Assembly (NCBI GenBank): GCA_037178625.1
Contig: CM074127.1
Coordinates: forward strand, 3,472,001-3,536,000
Length of the DNA stretch: 64,000 bases
Reading direction: 5' to 3'
Source of the DNA: Skeletonema tropicum
Lineage: Eukaryota > Bacillariophyta > Thalassiosirophyceae > Thalassiosirales > Thalassiosiraceae
The notes under the pieces are model-generated. The model did no database searches, was not told the DNA's origin, and saw nothing but the letters and a program-made list of their open reading frames with translations. Within the stretch, counting starts at the first letter, position 1. The number at the start of each line of letters is the position of its first letter. This document shows, piece by piece, positions 10,921 through 22,337 of the stretch. Position numbers and translations under genes: made by a program.

Positions 10921-12946
10921 ATGATGATCAGCTCCTATGCATCGCTGCTGCAGCGCGGTGTAGCCCGTCGCGTCACCCGATCGAGGTGCGTAGTGTCTGC
11001 TGCATCTACAAACAGTAAAGCTCCTGTGCAACATTCCTTCTTCCGCTCTATGAACAGCGCTAGCACCATTGTGGAAGACGATGGATCTGACTATGGATTC
11101 GGAAAGTCAATTCCAGATAACAAAATCCCAGAGGAATACATTGAAGAAGGAGAAGAGACAATTGGGGAGTGGACCGGATGCACCAGGAAGTTTCTCGCCC
11201 CGCTCTCAGTAAAACAAAGCGGAACAGAAATCCTGAATAACCCTCTATTCAACAAGTTCACCGCCTTCAAGAGTGGGGAGCGTGATCGTCTCCACTTCCG
11301 TGGACTTCTCCCACCTCGTCGTGTCAACATGAAGATCCAAAAGGAGCGTGTCCTTCAAGAAATCCGTGCTGAACCTAGTATGATTCGCAAGCATATCATT
11401 CTTGAAGATGTACATGACAGAAATGAGACGTTGTATCATCGTATCCTTGTAGATCATATGGTAGAGATGGCTCCTATTATTTACACTCCAACAGTGGGCC
11501 AAGCTTGCAAAGAATTTGCCATGAGGTATCGTAGGCCTCGAGGAATGTATTTTTGTGAGGAAGATCGAGGTCACATGGCAGCCATGGTGTATAATTGGCC
11601 GGAGAAAGACGTGCATGTGATTGTCGTGACAGACGGTAGCCGTATTCTTGGACTTGGTGATCTTGGGGCGAATGGCATGGGAATCCCGATCGGCAAGTTG
11701 TCGTTATATTGTGCCGCTGGTGGAATCGCTCCTCACCGTGTCTTACCAGTTGTGATCGATGTGGGAACTGACAATGAAGAATTATTGAATGACAAATTTT
11801 ATCTGGGCGTGCAGAAACCAAGATTGCAGGGTCCAAAGTACTATCATCTTGTAGATGAGTTCATTCAAGCAGTTCGTCATCGGTGGCCCAATGTTTTGAT
11901 CCAGTTTGAAGATTTTTCAAGCGACAAGGCCCAAAAGCTGCTGAATAAATACCGTGACGATATTTTGTGCTTCAATGACGACATTCAGGGAACAGGAGCC
12001 ACAACTTTGGCTGGTGTATTGGGTGCTCTCAGAGCAAAAGGAGAGCTTCCGACCAGTCTTGGTGATCAGCGCATCTTGATAGCTGGAGCAGGGAGCGCTG
12101 GCATCGGTGTTGCACAAGTATTGTATCAGGCAATGTTGGAGCACGGTCGTTCAGAGGAAGAGGCAAAGAATTGTTTCTTCATTGCAGATGAGAAGGGGCT
12201 TCTCGGAACAGAACGCCTCGATCAGCTATCGCCTGAGCAGGCAATGTTTGCACGTGACACCGACGGAGGTTTGACTTTGAATGAGATTGTCAATAAGTAT
12301 AAACCAACGATGATTCTTGGTATGACCGCAGTGGGGGGACTGTTCTCGGAGCAGCTCATTAGAGACATGGTTAGTCATTGCGAGCGCCCTATAATCTTCC
12401 CTTTGAGTAATCCCACGATCAAAGCTGAGTGCTCTGCAGAGCAAGCGTTCGAATGGACGAACGGTAAATGCATCTTTGCATCTGGGAGCCCATTCGATCC
12501 CGTCCAGTTGAAAGATGGACGGACATTTTATCCAACTCAATGTAACAGTGAGTGTCCTCTCTTTTGTGCCATATCATTTGATTTACTTTTCCACTAACTG
12601 GCTCCTACTTATCGCATGTGTACAGACATGTTTGTTTTCCCTGGAATTGGCCTCGGTGTGACGCTATGTGGTGCCAAAACTGTGACTGATAGAATGCTGT
12701 ATGTTGCTGCAGAAGCCCTTGCAAACTACCTGACTGAAGATGAATTGGCACAGGGAAAAGTCTTCCCCGATCTCTCCACAATCCGAGATGTATCTAAAAA
12801 GGTAGCAATTGCAGTAATTGAGGAAGCATGTTAGACAAGGACAAGCACCGAAGCTGGACGAAAAAGCTCTAGCTAATCTCGACGCTTTTGTACAGAAGAA
12901 GATGTATGACCCTGTCTATGTCCCATTGATTGAGAAAAGGGCTTAA
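10921..12946 (+). CDS. Malic enzyme, mitochondrial-type leader; frame break near the 3' end
   Basis: It decarboxylates malate to pyruvate with reduction of NAD(P)+. The N-terminus (ASLLQRGVARRVTRSRC) is basic and amphipathic, suggesting a mitochondrial presequence. Signatures are YTPTVGQAC with the catalytic Tyr near residue 188, ILGLGDLGANGMGIPIGKL near 242, FNDDIQGTG for metal binding, and the nucleotide-binding GAGSAGIGVAQ near 388. Exon 1 is 10921-12547 and exon 2 starts at 12626, rejoining QCNNMFVFPGIGLG. The frame as written stops at 12832-12834, but the next frame continues with a plausible C-terminus (KLDEKALANLDAFVQKKMYD) to TAA at 12944-12946. One extra base near 12829 explains this. 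NAD versus NADP preference is not decided. Confidence 0.9.
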
Positions 12947-12983
12947 ACAAGTGCTTTAGGGCAATTGATCTACTTTAGTGACT

Positions 12984-14657
12984 TTACTTTGATACGTTGC
13001 CATTTGCTTTGTCGACATGCATGCTCAATCCTTCACTGTGATGAGATGATACTCTCCCATTTGAGCTCTTATCTTTATCACTTGCCACTGTGCCTGCTGA
13101 CGGTATCAGCGATGACCATAGCATAAACATCACAGCAAGACATATTACCATGACTGCTGTAATTGAACCAAATAGAACAAGAGTATTCATTTCATTCCCA
13201 AAATGATAGTAGATGGCAATAGCCACAAATGGACCAGCAGCACGAGCGGCAGAACCTCCAGCGACCATGTAGCCGAGATATGCTCCTTGACTTTTCTCTG
13301 GCGTCAGTTTGCTATAGAGCGAAAACGTCACTGGCCTGCCAGTCATGAAACCCATGTTCACAATTAGATACCCAGTGACAAAGCGGCCAAGATAAGGGGG
13401 TAACAGAGGAGAGCTCCATGTAATCATCAATAGTAAGCCAACAATGCATGCAGCGATTGAATAAGCGATGAGCAATCTGTCTTCAATCCGTTTTGAAGCA
13501 AACACGAATAAGACATAAGCGAAAAGACTTGCTGCTCCTCCACATGTGAACAGAATGTTGCACTCGTGAATGTGCCAACCAAACGAGTCTCCAGCTAAAA
13601 GAGAAGCGATCGTCTCCAACACACTCCAGACGCACATTATGCTGAACTGAATGAATATTAAGCTGCCAACCACAAGCAGAGAGGGCAAGCGCTGCTCTAC
13701 GACAACCTGACTCTCTACGCGATCACTTTCTTTGTCCACATTGGTTCCATAATTCTTTTCGCTCTCTCCATTGACCAACACACTGTGTTCCTCGGAGAGA
13801 CTCGAGGTCGAGGATTCTTCGAAGAATACTCGGACCATTATCAAGTCAACAACGAAAAGAACAACTAGCAACCATCCAGGACCCGTGTATTCATTTATTT
13901 CTAGCCCCATGATTTCGAAGTCGACCATAGACAGAAGGGTCGATAGAGCTGGTCCCAAAATGAATCCTACCAAATTTACAGCTGTCACGGACGAAAGAAA
14001 TACAGTGCGTTCTTTTGCCGATGTATTGCTTGAAATGTAAGCAAGCTCAGTTGTGAACTCCCACCCTGCCGATACACCAGTCAACCAGCGGGAAATCAGG
14101 ACAAACCAGTGGTTTGCACCGATGACATAAAAGAGCGTAGCAACTACTCCACTCATCGAGGTCAGAGTGAGAAGTGTTCTGCCACCTAGCTTATCGTTCA
14201 AGTAGCTTGCAATGCAAGTGCTTCCAACAATTTGGCCGACACTGTATGCACTCACCACTAGACCCAGAAATGATGGAGGCGCAGACAGGCGTTGAAGATA
14301 AAATGGTATTGAAGGTACAACAGCAGTGAAGCAACCTGGAAAGATACATCACAGAATATGTAAACGGTTGAGGACGACATGTGCATAGTGCCCAGTGCAT
14401 TACTCCACAAAACAACAACATCATTCTACTTGCTACTCACAACCGTTGAAAAAGATCATTGTGTATATGACAATGAAGGATTGAAGGTGACGTCTGGTTA
14501 CCTTCTTGGCAGTCCGCCTCTTAACCCGGCGTGGGATTTTCGGACTGGGTACAACGCCTGCAACAGCATCATGTGAAGTTTCATCAAGGAAGCTGTTTTC
14601 GACAATGGAGGACAATGTTGAGAATATCTGTCTTCTTTTTGAGTTGGAGAATGGCAT
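12984..14657 (-). CDS. Major facilitator superfamily transporter, MFSD8/CLN7-like
   Basis: A 522-residue protein from two exons, 14657-14441 and 14335-12984, with a 105-base GTGAGT...CCAG intron that splits a Cys codon. The spliced text reads IYTMIFFNGCCFTAVVPSIPFYLQR. About twelve hydrophobic segments. The SAYSVGQIVGS, SRWLTGVSAGW, AKERT and NLVGFILGPALSTLL motifs follow the order of the MFSD8 group (lysosomal membrane transporters in animals). A long hydrophilic loop (about residues 290-325) separates the two halves, as in many MFS proteins. The start at 14657 gives a basic cytosolic N-terminus (KRRTAKKVTRRHLQ). The substrate is unknown. It is divergent with the CBS gene and convergent with malic enzyme (37 bases apart). 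Confidence 0.8.
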
Positions 14658-14936
14658 GATAGCAATGATATGTAGGATGTATTTGTTGTTCAAGAGACAA
14701 TTATGAAGAGTCCCTGGCTGGGTCCTCTCCTCTGAGAGAATCCAGAATCCTACCAGCAACGGTGGAATTGGTATGCTGAAGAAGCGAACTCGTAAATGCG
14801 AAGGCTGGATCAGGCTGGCCGGCTGGAGGAGAAAAACAACTGCCTTGCCTTGTGCAAGGGTAAACAGCACATGACATATTTGCAACAACTAAAATCAAAA
14901 CGAGTCAAACTATACCTGCAACGAGAGAAGAAGATA

Positions 14937-15634
14937 ATGCGTGTATCTAGTTTCATGGCTTCAGCTGATAAGGTCAGCATATTGGTATATCTTATGCTCA
15001 GTTCTTTCGTTACATACATCGATGCATGTTTCATGGAGCAATCACTCAGAGTATGTTTCTCTGCTTTCTGCCTTTTATTTTTTGAATCTTATCTATTTAG
15101 GTGGTGACAGCAGATTCTAGCAGCTCGGTGCAAGAAGTGCTGGACCTTATGGTGTCAAGACAAGTCGGCGCAGTTGTAATCGTATGTAAAAAGGAAGATG
15201 ACAATGATTCGGGGAAAAGCATCCCCGAGGGAATCATTACGAAGACTGATATTCTACATGCGTATCGTCAAGGGGTTAAAATCAATGATTCCTGTAAGCA
15301 CATGATAAGAGAAAATAGTCTTGTGACTTGTGGACCAGACGATGACAGAGACACGGTAGCATCAATCCTCGAGCGAAACAAAATGCACCATGTCATTGTA
15401 GTCCAAGAAGACCATTTTGTTGGCGTCGTCAGTAGCTGGGATATCGCTGTAGAAGTTGCCAAAGATAATAGAGCTTGGCCATACCTAAGAAGTGAAGAAG
15501 GAGGTATCCAATTTCCAAGATTTGAAGAGGAAGTACTGCCACCAGCGTATAACTCCCACAAGGCTGTATCTATCTTGAATCACAAGCATGACGATACGTT
15601 CTTTGATTTTCTGGATTTGGAAGCATTTCAGTAG
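14937..15634 (+). CDS. CBS-domain-pair protein
   Basis: Exons 14937-14972 and 15101-15634, with a 128-base intron, give about 189 residues. Two tandem CBS modules are visible: MASADKVVTADSSSSVQEVLDLM with VGAVVIV and GIITKTDIL, then NSLVTCGPDDDRDTVASILE with MHHVIVVQ and FVGVVSSWDI. Such Bateman pairs bind adenosine nucleotides and regulate attached or partner proteins. There is no attached enzyme. The true start is uncertain: the frame is open upstream to 14796, so a longer leader with MTYLQQLKSKRVKLYLQRE is possible. Confidence 0.7.
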
Positions 15635-17687
15635 CTGACTGGACCATGAGTCTTTTAACATCAATAGTACCATTTTTATTTGTTTTCTTGCACCATGCTT
15701 GACACACACTCCTCCTTTGACGACTTTGTTCGAGTTCGAGCCCTTGCCTGCTGCTGCTGCTAGAGGGGTAGTAACGCTAGTTAAATTCACCATTGTAACG
15801 GTTTTTCTTAAACGACCCAAAACTCACCAGATGGCCTTAGCACACCCCTCGGATGCCTAATCGGCAAAGGGAGCCGGATTAGGTGCTCTAGTTTCTAGTT
15901 ATGTTGTAATTGAGAGATATGTTAACTACCAGCAATTGCCTAGTTAAATGGTCAATTTGCGTCTATGATGGTTCCTGCAGTGATCAAATCGTCAAATCAC
16001 CGCCCCATCTCGCAGCATCGGTCCGCCGGGGTCATGTCTCGACATTCGTATCGTTGGTTTCATCTTCATCACGCATGTTGGTGCTCGTAAGGGGGGGATG
16101 TGTCAACACAAGATGGGCCAAAATCGCTGAGTAAAAATGGCGCGCCAGGCCAAAAAACTTACAGAACAAAACATCAAACAACCATGCATGTTCGTCCACA
16201 CCGTGCACCATGTTCCGAAACTCCTTGGAAGACGAATGACGGCTCCCTGGGCAGCTCATTGCCTATAGATTTGGCTGCGAAACAATTTGTATTGGCAGTG
16301 ATAAGCTTTTAACGTCGTAATGCAATTTGACATATGGACATGGAGAATTGCCGTCTGGAGGTATCATCCCTATCATGAACGATATAGTCACACGAACATC
16401 CAAGTGTAGAGTAAATACAACTTGTATTGAGTTATCTACCGGTGATACAACTAAAGACAGCGCGAAGAAGATTAGAATATCTTCAATCATTTACTGGATC
16501 CTCTGACTGAGTGTCTGCTGGACTTGAAAGCAAGAACGAAATAGTAATAGTTAACCCTGGAGTATTCAAATAGATCGTTCATAAGATTATTCACGGATGA
16601 ATCTCTGGCATTTGATGCGATCGAGACATTCCCAACAAACCCTATTGTACCTCGTCACTATTGTTGTGTCAAATAACATTTTCAACTCGTCCAAAGAGAG
16701 GCAAGACAAGGCATAAAATGATCCTCAGACAGAATATACTTTGTCATTGTTGTGAAAGCGAATGAAAGACTTTGTGAATTATTCCTCTATCATTCATCTC
16801 AATTTTGCCCCTGCACACCTTCAATCTTCTCCCAATTTGTCAGCTTTGGGAGCCAATTGAATGAGATTGGTCATTTCTACAACTTCATTCTCCCACGTTA
16901 TCTTCCACACTCGCAGAGTGGCCTCCTCGTGATCTTTCTCGGCGATGCAAACGCCCTCAATTCTTCTTGCGAATCAAAAGAAGATCTACCGAGTCTAAAT
17001 CATTGGACGACTCCAAAAGAACTACAACCAATAGACCACGGGGAGTAGTTTGAACAGCCCAATTCGCATAGCCAGTGCTCTCGAGGTGGATCCAGTTACT
17101 GCTTTCTACCCCGAGAAAGACTCAACAGTATAATCACTGCTGGAAGAGGGGTGCTGGGCATTGAGGCAGCATTACGACGATTCATAGGGGATGCACAATT
17201 GACATTAGACACGTTCGACGTCGGCATATCACCTCCAATCGCACCTCGTATTATGTAGTGATTATGGTCGCACAATTCGAAGGCTCCGGCCCCGCGGCGC
17301 CTCCAGCCTTGTCTATTAGGTCTTTGGCAAGGGGACTGCAAGTGGAATGGGTCGAATCGGCCGGTTGGTTGCCGAGAACGACGTGTTGTGTTAAAAAAAT
17401 GACGAAACCTAAAATTCGACCTCGACCGAATCGATGGAATTGACCCTCTTCCTACCAGACGTAAAAGTACTTTAAATTTCTGTTACATAGGTACTTAGCG
17501 TTACTAAATACCCATAAGTAGCTGCTTTCTCTAGGCGCATCGCCTGTCTTCGTTGCCAAGCAGCGAATCACAACCACCCGCGCCCATCCCCGCCGAACGC
17601 CCAACCATGCTAGCCCAAAATGTTCTAAAAATACCGCAGCCATCGCTGTACTGCGGGTTTCTAGAGCACAACACGTAAGATAATAAT
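15635..17687. other. 2-kb intergenic stretch with a hairpin and coding-like relics
   Basis: A small hairpin (CCTAATCGGC / GCCGGATTAGG) lies at about 15857-15886. An open plus-strand stretch at about 17080-17255 (translation includes RERLNSIITAGRGVLGIEAA) looks like a gene fragment but has no start and no recognised relative. Nothing else is supported. Confidence 0.45.
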
Positions 17688-19232
17688 ATGGGAGGAGAAG
17701 CCGCCAAGGAGCGCCGCCGGCTAAAGCGCCTAGCAGCAGCAGCACAGAAAAATGATGCTGCAGAATTAGCACCAGCGCAAGTGAAAAAAGATAACACGAA
17801 GGAAGGAGGGCAAGGCAACATCGCTCAACTTCGCCTCCAGAGGAAGATAGCTCGTAAAGCTAAGGGGACATTCAAACCTCTCGAAGGCAAGTCCCCCCCA
17901 CAAGTCCGCAAGCGTAACGTGGAAGAATCCAGCAATAGAACTCCTGTAAAGAAGTTCAAGGGCGGTAACAAGCATTCATCTTCAAAAAAAAACAATGTAA
18001 GAAAGAACTCCGCAACCGAAGGAAAGGCCCAGGCAACAAAGAAGACGAAACCAAAGAAGCCGAAGCATCTCAAGAGGAAGATGGAGCAGTTAACGAAAGC
18101 TATGTCTAGCGGAGGATCTGGTGAAGGAGAAGAGAGCACTGTTGAGCAGTTAGAGCAACAGATGCAAGAGTTGGCTAAGCAGATGGAGGAGTTCAAAAAG
18201 ATTAAAAGGATTAAGAGCGAAAAGAGCGAGAACAAACCTTCTACCAAAGCAAAAGTAGTATCTGATGAGAACACTGAAACTGCCCAAAGCAAAGCACCTG
18301 ATGCAGACAGTATCTCTGATGCTCATCGAGTGCATTCTTCTGAAAAGGAGAACGAAATAAAACGCACACCATCGTCTTCTGCCGTGGATGAAGATTCGTC
18401 TGATGATGATGAAGATGACATTGTCGAGCAGGTAAATACTCGCTCTCGTGGTAAACGCCGCAGAGGGAGACGTGAAAATAGCAGCGAGAAGCATGGAGAC
18501 GAACCAGAGGAGAACAAAGTAACAAAAGATGTCACAAGTCAAGCTGCCGAGAAAGATCAATTGGAGGAGAACTTGTCCACGGTGGAAGGCACTAAAACGA
18601 GCGCAGAAGAAGTGCAAAGTTCCACCGCACCATCTGTGACTGATGATGATACCAAACAATCAAAGAAGACACCGAAAAAGGATGACAAGCGTCGTTGTAT
18701 TGGAAGAAAGCCCGTTACTGATTTTGAAATTAATAAGTGCTACAATGGCAAGGTCCAATATATCAAGCCTCGCCTAGGTGCCTTCATTGACATCGGATGC
18801 CATTCTGACGCGTTTATTCACATCTCGTGTATCTCCGATTCTTACATTACAAGTGTGGAAGAAGTGTTGAAAGTTGGGGATGAAGTGAAAAACCTACGTG
18901 TTGTAGAGATAGACAGGGAGAAGAAGAGGATTACTCTTAGTTTGCGAAGCGAAGATCACGATGCAGTGAAGTCTCAAAAAGAAACGGTTGCTACTGACGC
19001 TGCATCAGAGGCAGTAGAACAGAAAGAAGAGACATCATCTGCAAGCAAATCCAAGGAACCATTGCCAGTTGCTAATTCCTTTAGTAACAATCAAGTGACA
19101 GAGGATAAAGCATTCCCGGTGTCGTCCGCTCAAAAGACTAGTGCTCAAAAGACTGGGGCAGACCTCAAACGCGAGCGAAAGCTTGCAAGACGAGCTGCTC
19201 GCAGGGCGATGCAGAATAATAATGATGCATAG
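17688..19232 (+). CDS. S1 RNA-binding-domain protein with long lysine-rich N-terminus
   Basis: A 514-residue single-exon protein. Residues 1-340 are low-complexity, rich in Lys, Glu and Ser, with a helical Gln/Glu stretch (EQLEQQMQELAKQMEEFKK) and an acidic run (DEDSSDDDEDDIVEQ). One S1 OB-fold domain follows at about residues 345-420: the text INKCYNGKVQYIKPRLGAFIDIG, FIHIS, VGDEVKNLRVVEID and KKRITLSLR fits the S1 pattern. The C-terminus is again basic (RERKLARRAARRAMQ). This composition suggests an RNA-associated nuclear or nucleolar protein, but localisation is inference; a plastid leader is not seen. Confidence 0.75.
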   Translation: MGGEAAKERRRLKRLAAAAQKNDAAELAPAQVKKDNTKEGGQGNIAQLRLQRKIARKAKGTFKPLEGKSPPQVRKRNVEESSNRTPVKKFKGGNKHSSSKKNNVRKNSATEGKAQATKKTKPKKPKHLKRKMEQLTKAMSSGGSGEGEESTVEQLEQQMQELAKQMEEFKKIKRIKSEKSENKPSTKAKVVSDENTETAQSKAPDADSISDAHRVHSSEKENEIKRTPSSSAVDEDSSDDDEDDIVEQVNTRSRGKRRRGRRENSSEKHGDEPEENKVTKDVTSQAAEKDQLEENLSTVEGTKTSAEEVQSSTAPSVTDDDTKQSKKTPKKDDKRRCIGRKPVTDFEINKCYNGKVQYIKPRLGAFIDIGCHSDAFIHISCISDSYITSVEEVLKVGDEVKNLRVVEIDREKKRITLSLRSEDHDAVKSQKETVATDAASEAVEQKEETSSASKSKEPLPVANSFSNNQVTEDKAFPVSSAQKTSAQKTGADLKRERKLARRAARRAMQNNNDA

Positions 19233-19338
19233 AGAAGCATTTAAGCTAGAGTAGCTCCCACTTCCTTTAATTGACTAAGTAAAGCCATCCTTGCGCATTC
19301 CTCATCATTCCTGCACGCAACTGGACAAAGAGCGATAA
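19233..19338. repeat. Left flank of a dispersed repeat that holds the hAT-type insertion
   Basis: The tail of this stretch (CTGGACAAAGAGCGATAATTGGCGAA, ending at 19346) matches 26463-26489. The right flank after the insertion, GATTAGAAAAATGCC, matches 26512-26526. Both copies are parts of one dispersed family. Confidence 0.6.
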
Positions 19339-19346
19339 TTGGCGAA

Positions 19347-19906
19347 CAGGGTTTTGCACCCGAGTTCGCACCCATACCCGATACCCGAGGTTTTTGGCTC
19401 GGGTACGGGTAAATACCCGATACCCGATACCCGTAAAAAGTCCCCCCTCGGGTATTACCCGATACCCGATACCCGAGTAAAATACCCATGATTTCGGGTA
19501 TGGGTATTTCGTGATTTTCGTGTGGAAAAAGGTCGGTTTAGGGGCCATTTTAGACCAAAGTAGTTAGATTTTGCACGTAAAAGATCCAATATTTCTTCAA
19601 ATCGGGCGAGCTGCCCCGATTTCGGAAAGATTTTATCTCAAGTTCCAAATTCAAAAAGCCTCCTTTCGAGCGTTGGCGAAATGAGTCACCAAAATTTTTC
19701 TCTAAGTACCCAACAATTTCGCTAAAATTGGTAGGAATTAGTACCATGGTCGCTAAAACAAATACCCATACCCAATACCCGATAACCGAGTATTTTGACT
19801 CGGGTATCGGGTATATACCCGATACCCATACCCGATGCCCCTTTTCCAGGGATACCCATACCCGTACCCGTACCCGACGGGATTTTCCCTCGGGTGCAAA
19901 ACCCTG
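19347..19906. mobile_element. hAT-type MITE (560 bp) with 8-bp target duplication
   Basis: The ends CAGGGTTTTGCACCCGAG and CTCGGGTGCAAAACCCTG are perfect inverted repeats of 18 bases, beginning CAGGG as in hAT elements. The flanking 8 bases TTGGCGAA occur at 19339-19346 and 19907-19914, a perfect target-site duplication. Inside the ends are arrays of CCCGATA/GGGTATC units in both orientations (19366-19505 and 19757-19885), giving strong fold-back potential. The central part (19510-19750) has no transposase ORF. The related locus at 26463-26530 lacks the insert. Confidence 0.85.
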
Positions 19907-19986
19907 TTGGCGAAAATGCCGCATGGATAAGCAGACACTCTATGATTAGAAAAATGCCACGTAGATTCATAGATAGAACTAGACCG

Positions 19987-20876
19987 GACCAGCTCGGCTG
20001 CTGGTCCGCTAGCCGCCCCGGAATGGGTTTCCACTCGCGAGGGAAAACGAACATTGAAATAAAAATTGACACGAAAGGCTTGTGTACTCCTACTAAATAC
20101 TAAAAAGAGAGTTTCGCAATAATACGATGGGGATGTAACTTGCTGCTTTCTCATGAGGCTGATCTATTCATCACGCACGTCGCGCGTACTCATCCGTCCA
20201 TATCACTGCAATCCAACATTCTACAACATAACAACAGCGATAACCAATACATAGTACATTAGTAACGTTAGAAGCTACACACAGAATGAGGAAGAGCATT
20301 ATTTATTTTATCAAAGTCAAACAGTACCTACAACAATTCAGACAATTCAATCAGCAATGTATTCTTCTACAAGTTGAACCATTTTGTATCAGACATCGTG
20401 AGTGCCCTCTTTCCTTCTTCGACGCTGCCAAAGAAACGAATCAATACATCATCATTGGTCATAATATCCTGTCTCGTATTACGTGAATATTTGCGTTTCA
20501 AGAAAGCACAAACAGATTTGTTCTGAAATTGCAGAACCTTCGTGAATCATCAAAATCATACTCATAATTACAGGCCACCATAGTCAAAATCTGAAAGGGA
20601 TAAAACCATTTCCTTTCAGATTTGCATTCGCAACGTTTTAGCAAGCAAGTTAGAGCCGCTTCATATGAGTCTATTCTCATTCCAAAAAGCAAGCAAGGTA
20701 AGGCCAAATAAGGTCAAAACTGAAATGGTTAAAACCATACCCTTTCCAGATTCATGACGCTTCAAATTTGCATTCGCTTCCAACAACAAGTTAGAGCCGC
20801 TTCGGAGCACCAAAAAGAATAATTGTCCGTCAAGACCCATTTCGGGGGGGCTAGCGGACCAGCAGCCGAGCTGGTC
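19987..20876. repeat. Inverted repeat pair with 43-bp arms
   Basis: The arm 19987-20029 (starting GACCAGCTCGGCTGCTGGTC) is repeated in reverse complement at 20834-20876 with few mismatches. Each arm starts with its own small palindrome, ACCAGC..GCTGGT. The 800-base interior has no gene but contains the left arm of the next inverted repeat. It could be a non-autonomous transposon; no clear target duplication was seen. Confidence 0.55.
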
Positions 20877-21670
20877 AGAATATTGACATTATATTGTATA
20901 TGCTGTTGTACTGTTTGATGTGCTCTTGTTCGGCGTTGTCTTTCTGTAGCAGTATTATTATTTTCATGGACATTAAGTTGATGTAGATCATCTTCTAATT
21001 CATTTATTGATGTCATGCTGAAACACTTTTCCACTTTGTAGTTTGTAGGATTGATTGTGTTAGTAGTTATTACCCTTCAGTTTAGTATTGTTTTTACTAT
21101 TTGGTTTAATACGTGGAAGAGACGGAGAAGTAACAGTGGTTGTTTTGGCGTTTGGGCTCCTCTCAGGGTCTTTCTTGTTCCTTGACAGTTTCAAGTACCG
21201 TATGTACACACATAAATAGCAGTTTTCTCAAGCTTCTCAACGGTTTTCTCAATATGGAACCGGAAATGGTGTGAAATAAATATATATAAGGACGTACTAA
21301 ACACGGTACTAAAAGGCTCTGATAAATATTGAAGTACTTATATATGTACTTATCTAAGTATGTCGTTCCGTTTTGCATTGGATGTTGGCCATGGAATGAG
21401 AAGGAGTTGTCGAAGCGGTTCTAACTTGCTTGCTATTCGGAAATGTGTGTGAAATGAAACGCACGAAACGGCTCTAAATAAATATCTATGTTGGTCGTCT
21501 GTTTTGCACTATATATAGTGTACATATGCTATGTTGGCCTTGGAATGAGAACGGAGTCGTACGAAGCGGTTCTAACTTGCTTGCTAAAACGTAGCGAATG
21601 CAAACCTGAAGGGCAAAAAATCTGAAAGGAAATGGTTTTATCCCTTTCAGATTTTCAGTATGGTGGCCTG
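20571..21670. repeat. Fold-back repeat, 1.1 kb, arms of about 115-130 bp
   Basis: 20571-20683 (CAGGCCACCAT ... TCTCATTCC) matches the reverse complement of 21542-21670, including AAATCTGAAAGGGATAAAACC and CAAGCAAGTTAGA-CCGCTTC. A partial third copy lies at about 20715-20815, in the same orientation as the left arm, and a fourth at about 21365-21430 matches the right arm. No ORF of note lies inside. The left arm sits within the preceding inverted repeat, so the two structures interlock. Confidence 0.6.
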
Positions 21671-22337
21671 TATTTTTGACGATGACGCGAACATATACTG
21701 AAACTTGATCTACGCTTAGACTGCGAAAACGAAAAAAGTTTAGGTTATCACAGCGGATTTTGACAAAATGTGACAAACACGTACGTACCGACCGACCGAC
21801 CGACCGACGAACCACAATTTATTTATATTTATTAGATCATACTAATTCCCAGAGCGTCTGCGCGAGAAAGAGTTATCCTTGACATTGAGCGATAAGTATA
21901 TACTCCTAAAGGTTAGCCATATGGTGAATATATCTATTTTTGTCGCTCACGTCTCACCTGATCGCTTTTATATCGCTAGACACAGTTTGGTTGAGTTGAA
22001 CTCAGAGCAGCTGGCAAAGCAGCTGGCATATATCTCCAGAAATTTAAAGTACGTCAGAGATAACTAAATGGGGTACGATGAATACTTGCTGACGTCGCGG
22101 ATTTAACTAGAGAACCCTAAGTTACTTGGCAAAGGAAACTACTTCGTAGCACACCCTTGTGTGCTTGTTGTGTGATAGCGGATAATGCTCGATGTAATCG
22201 TGGATTTTCCCATACTCTTCAAGTGTCTGTCTGACACTTCAATTTTTGTCTGACAGTCACTTTAGCTTGCTGACATCAAGATTAGTTTGAATCATAATAA
22301 GTAAGCACAACGAAGAACATTTTCATTTGTATCTAGC
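21671..22337. other. Intergenic
   Basis: It holds an ACCG microsatellite at about 21787-21808 and otherwise no recognised feature; the end should contain the promoter of the gene at 22338. Confidence 0.5.

Noticed and set aside
12984..14258. MFS gene starting at the GTG at 14258
   Set aside because: The first membrane helix lies in an upstream exon that splices in frame (14657-14441).
19366..19885. CCCGATA repeats as telomere-like DNA
   Set aside because: They lie inside clear terminal inverted repeats and a target duplication, so they belong to a MITE.
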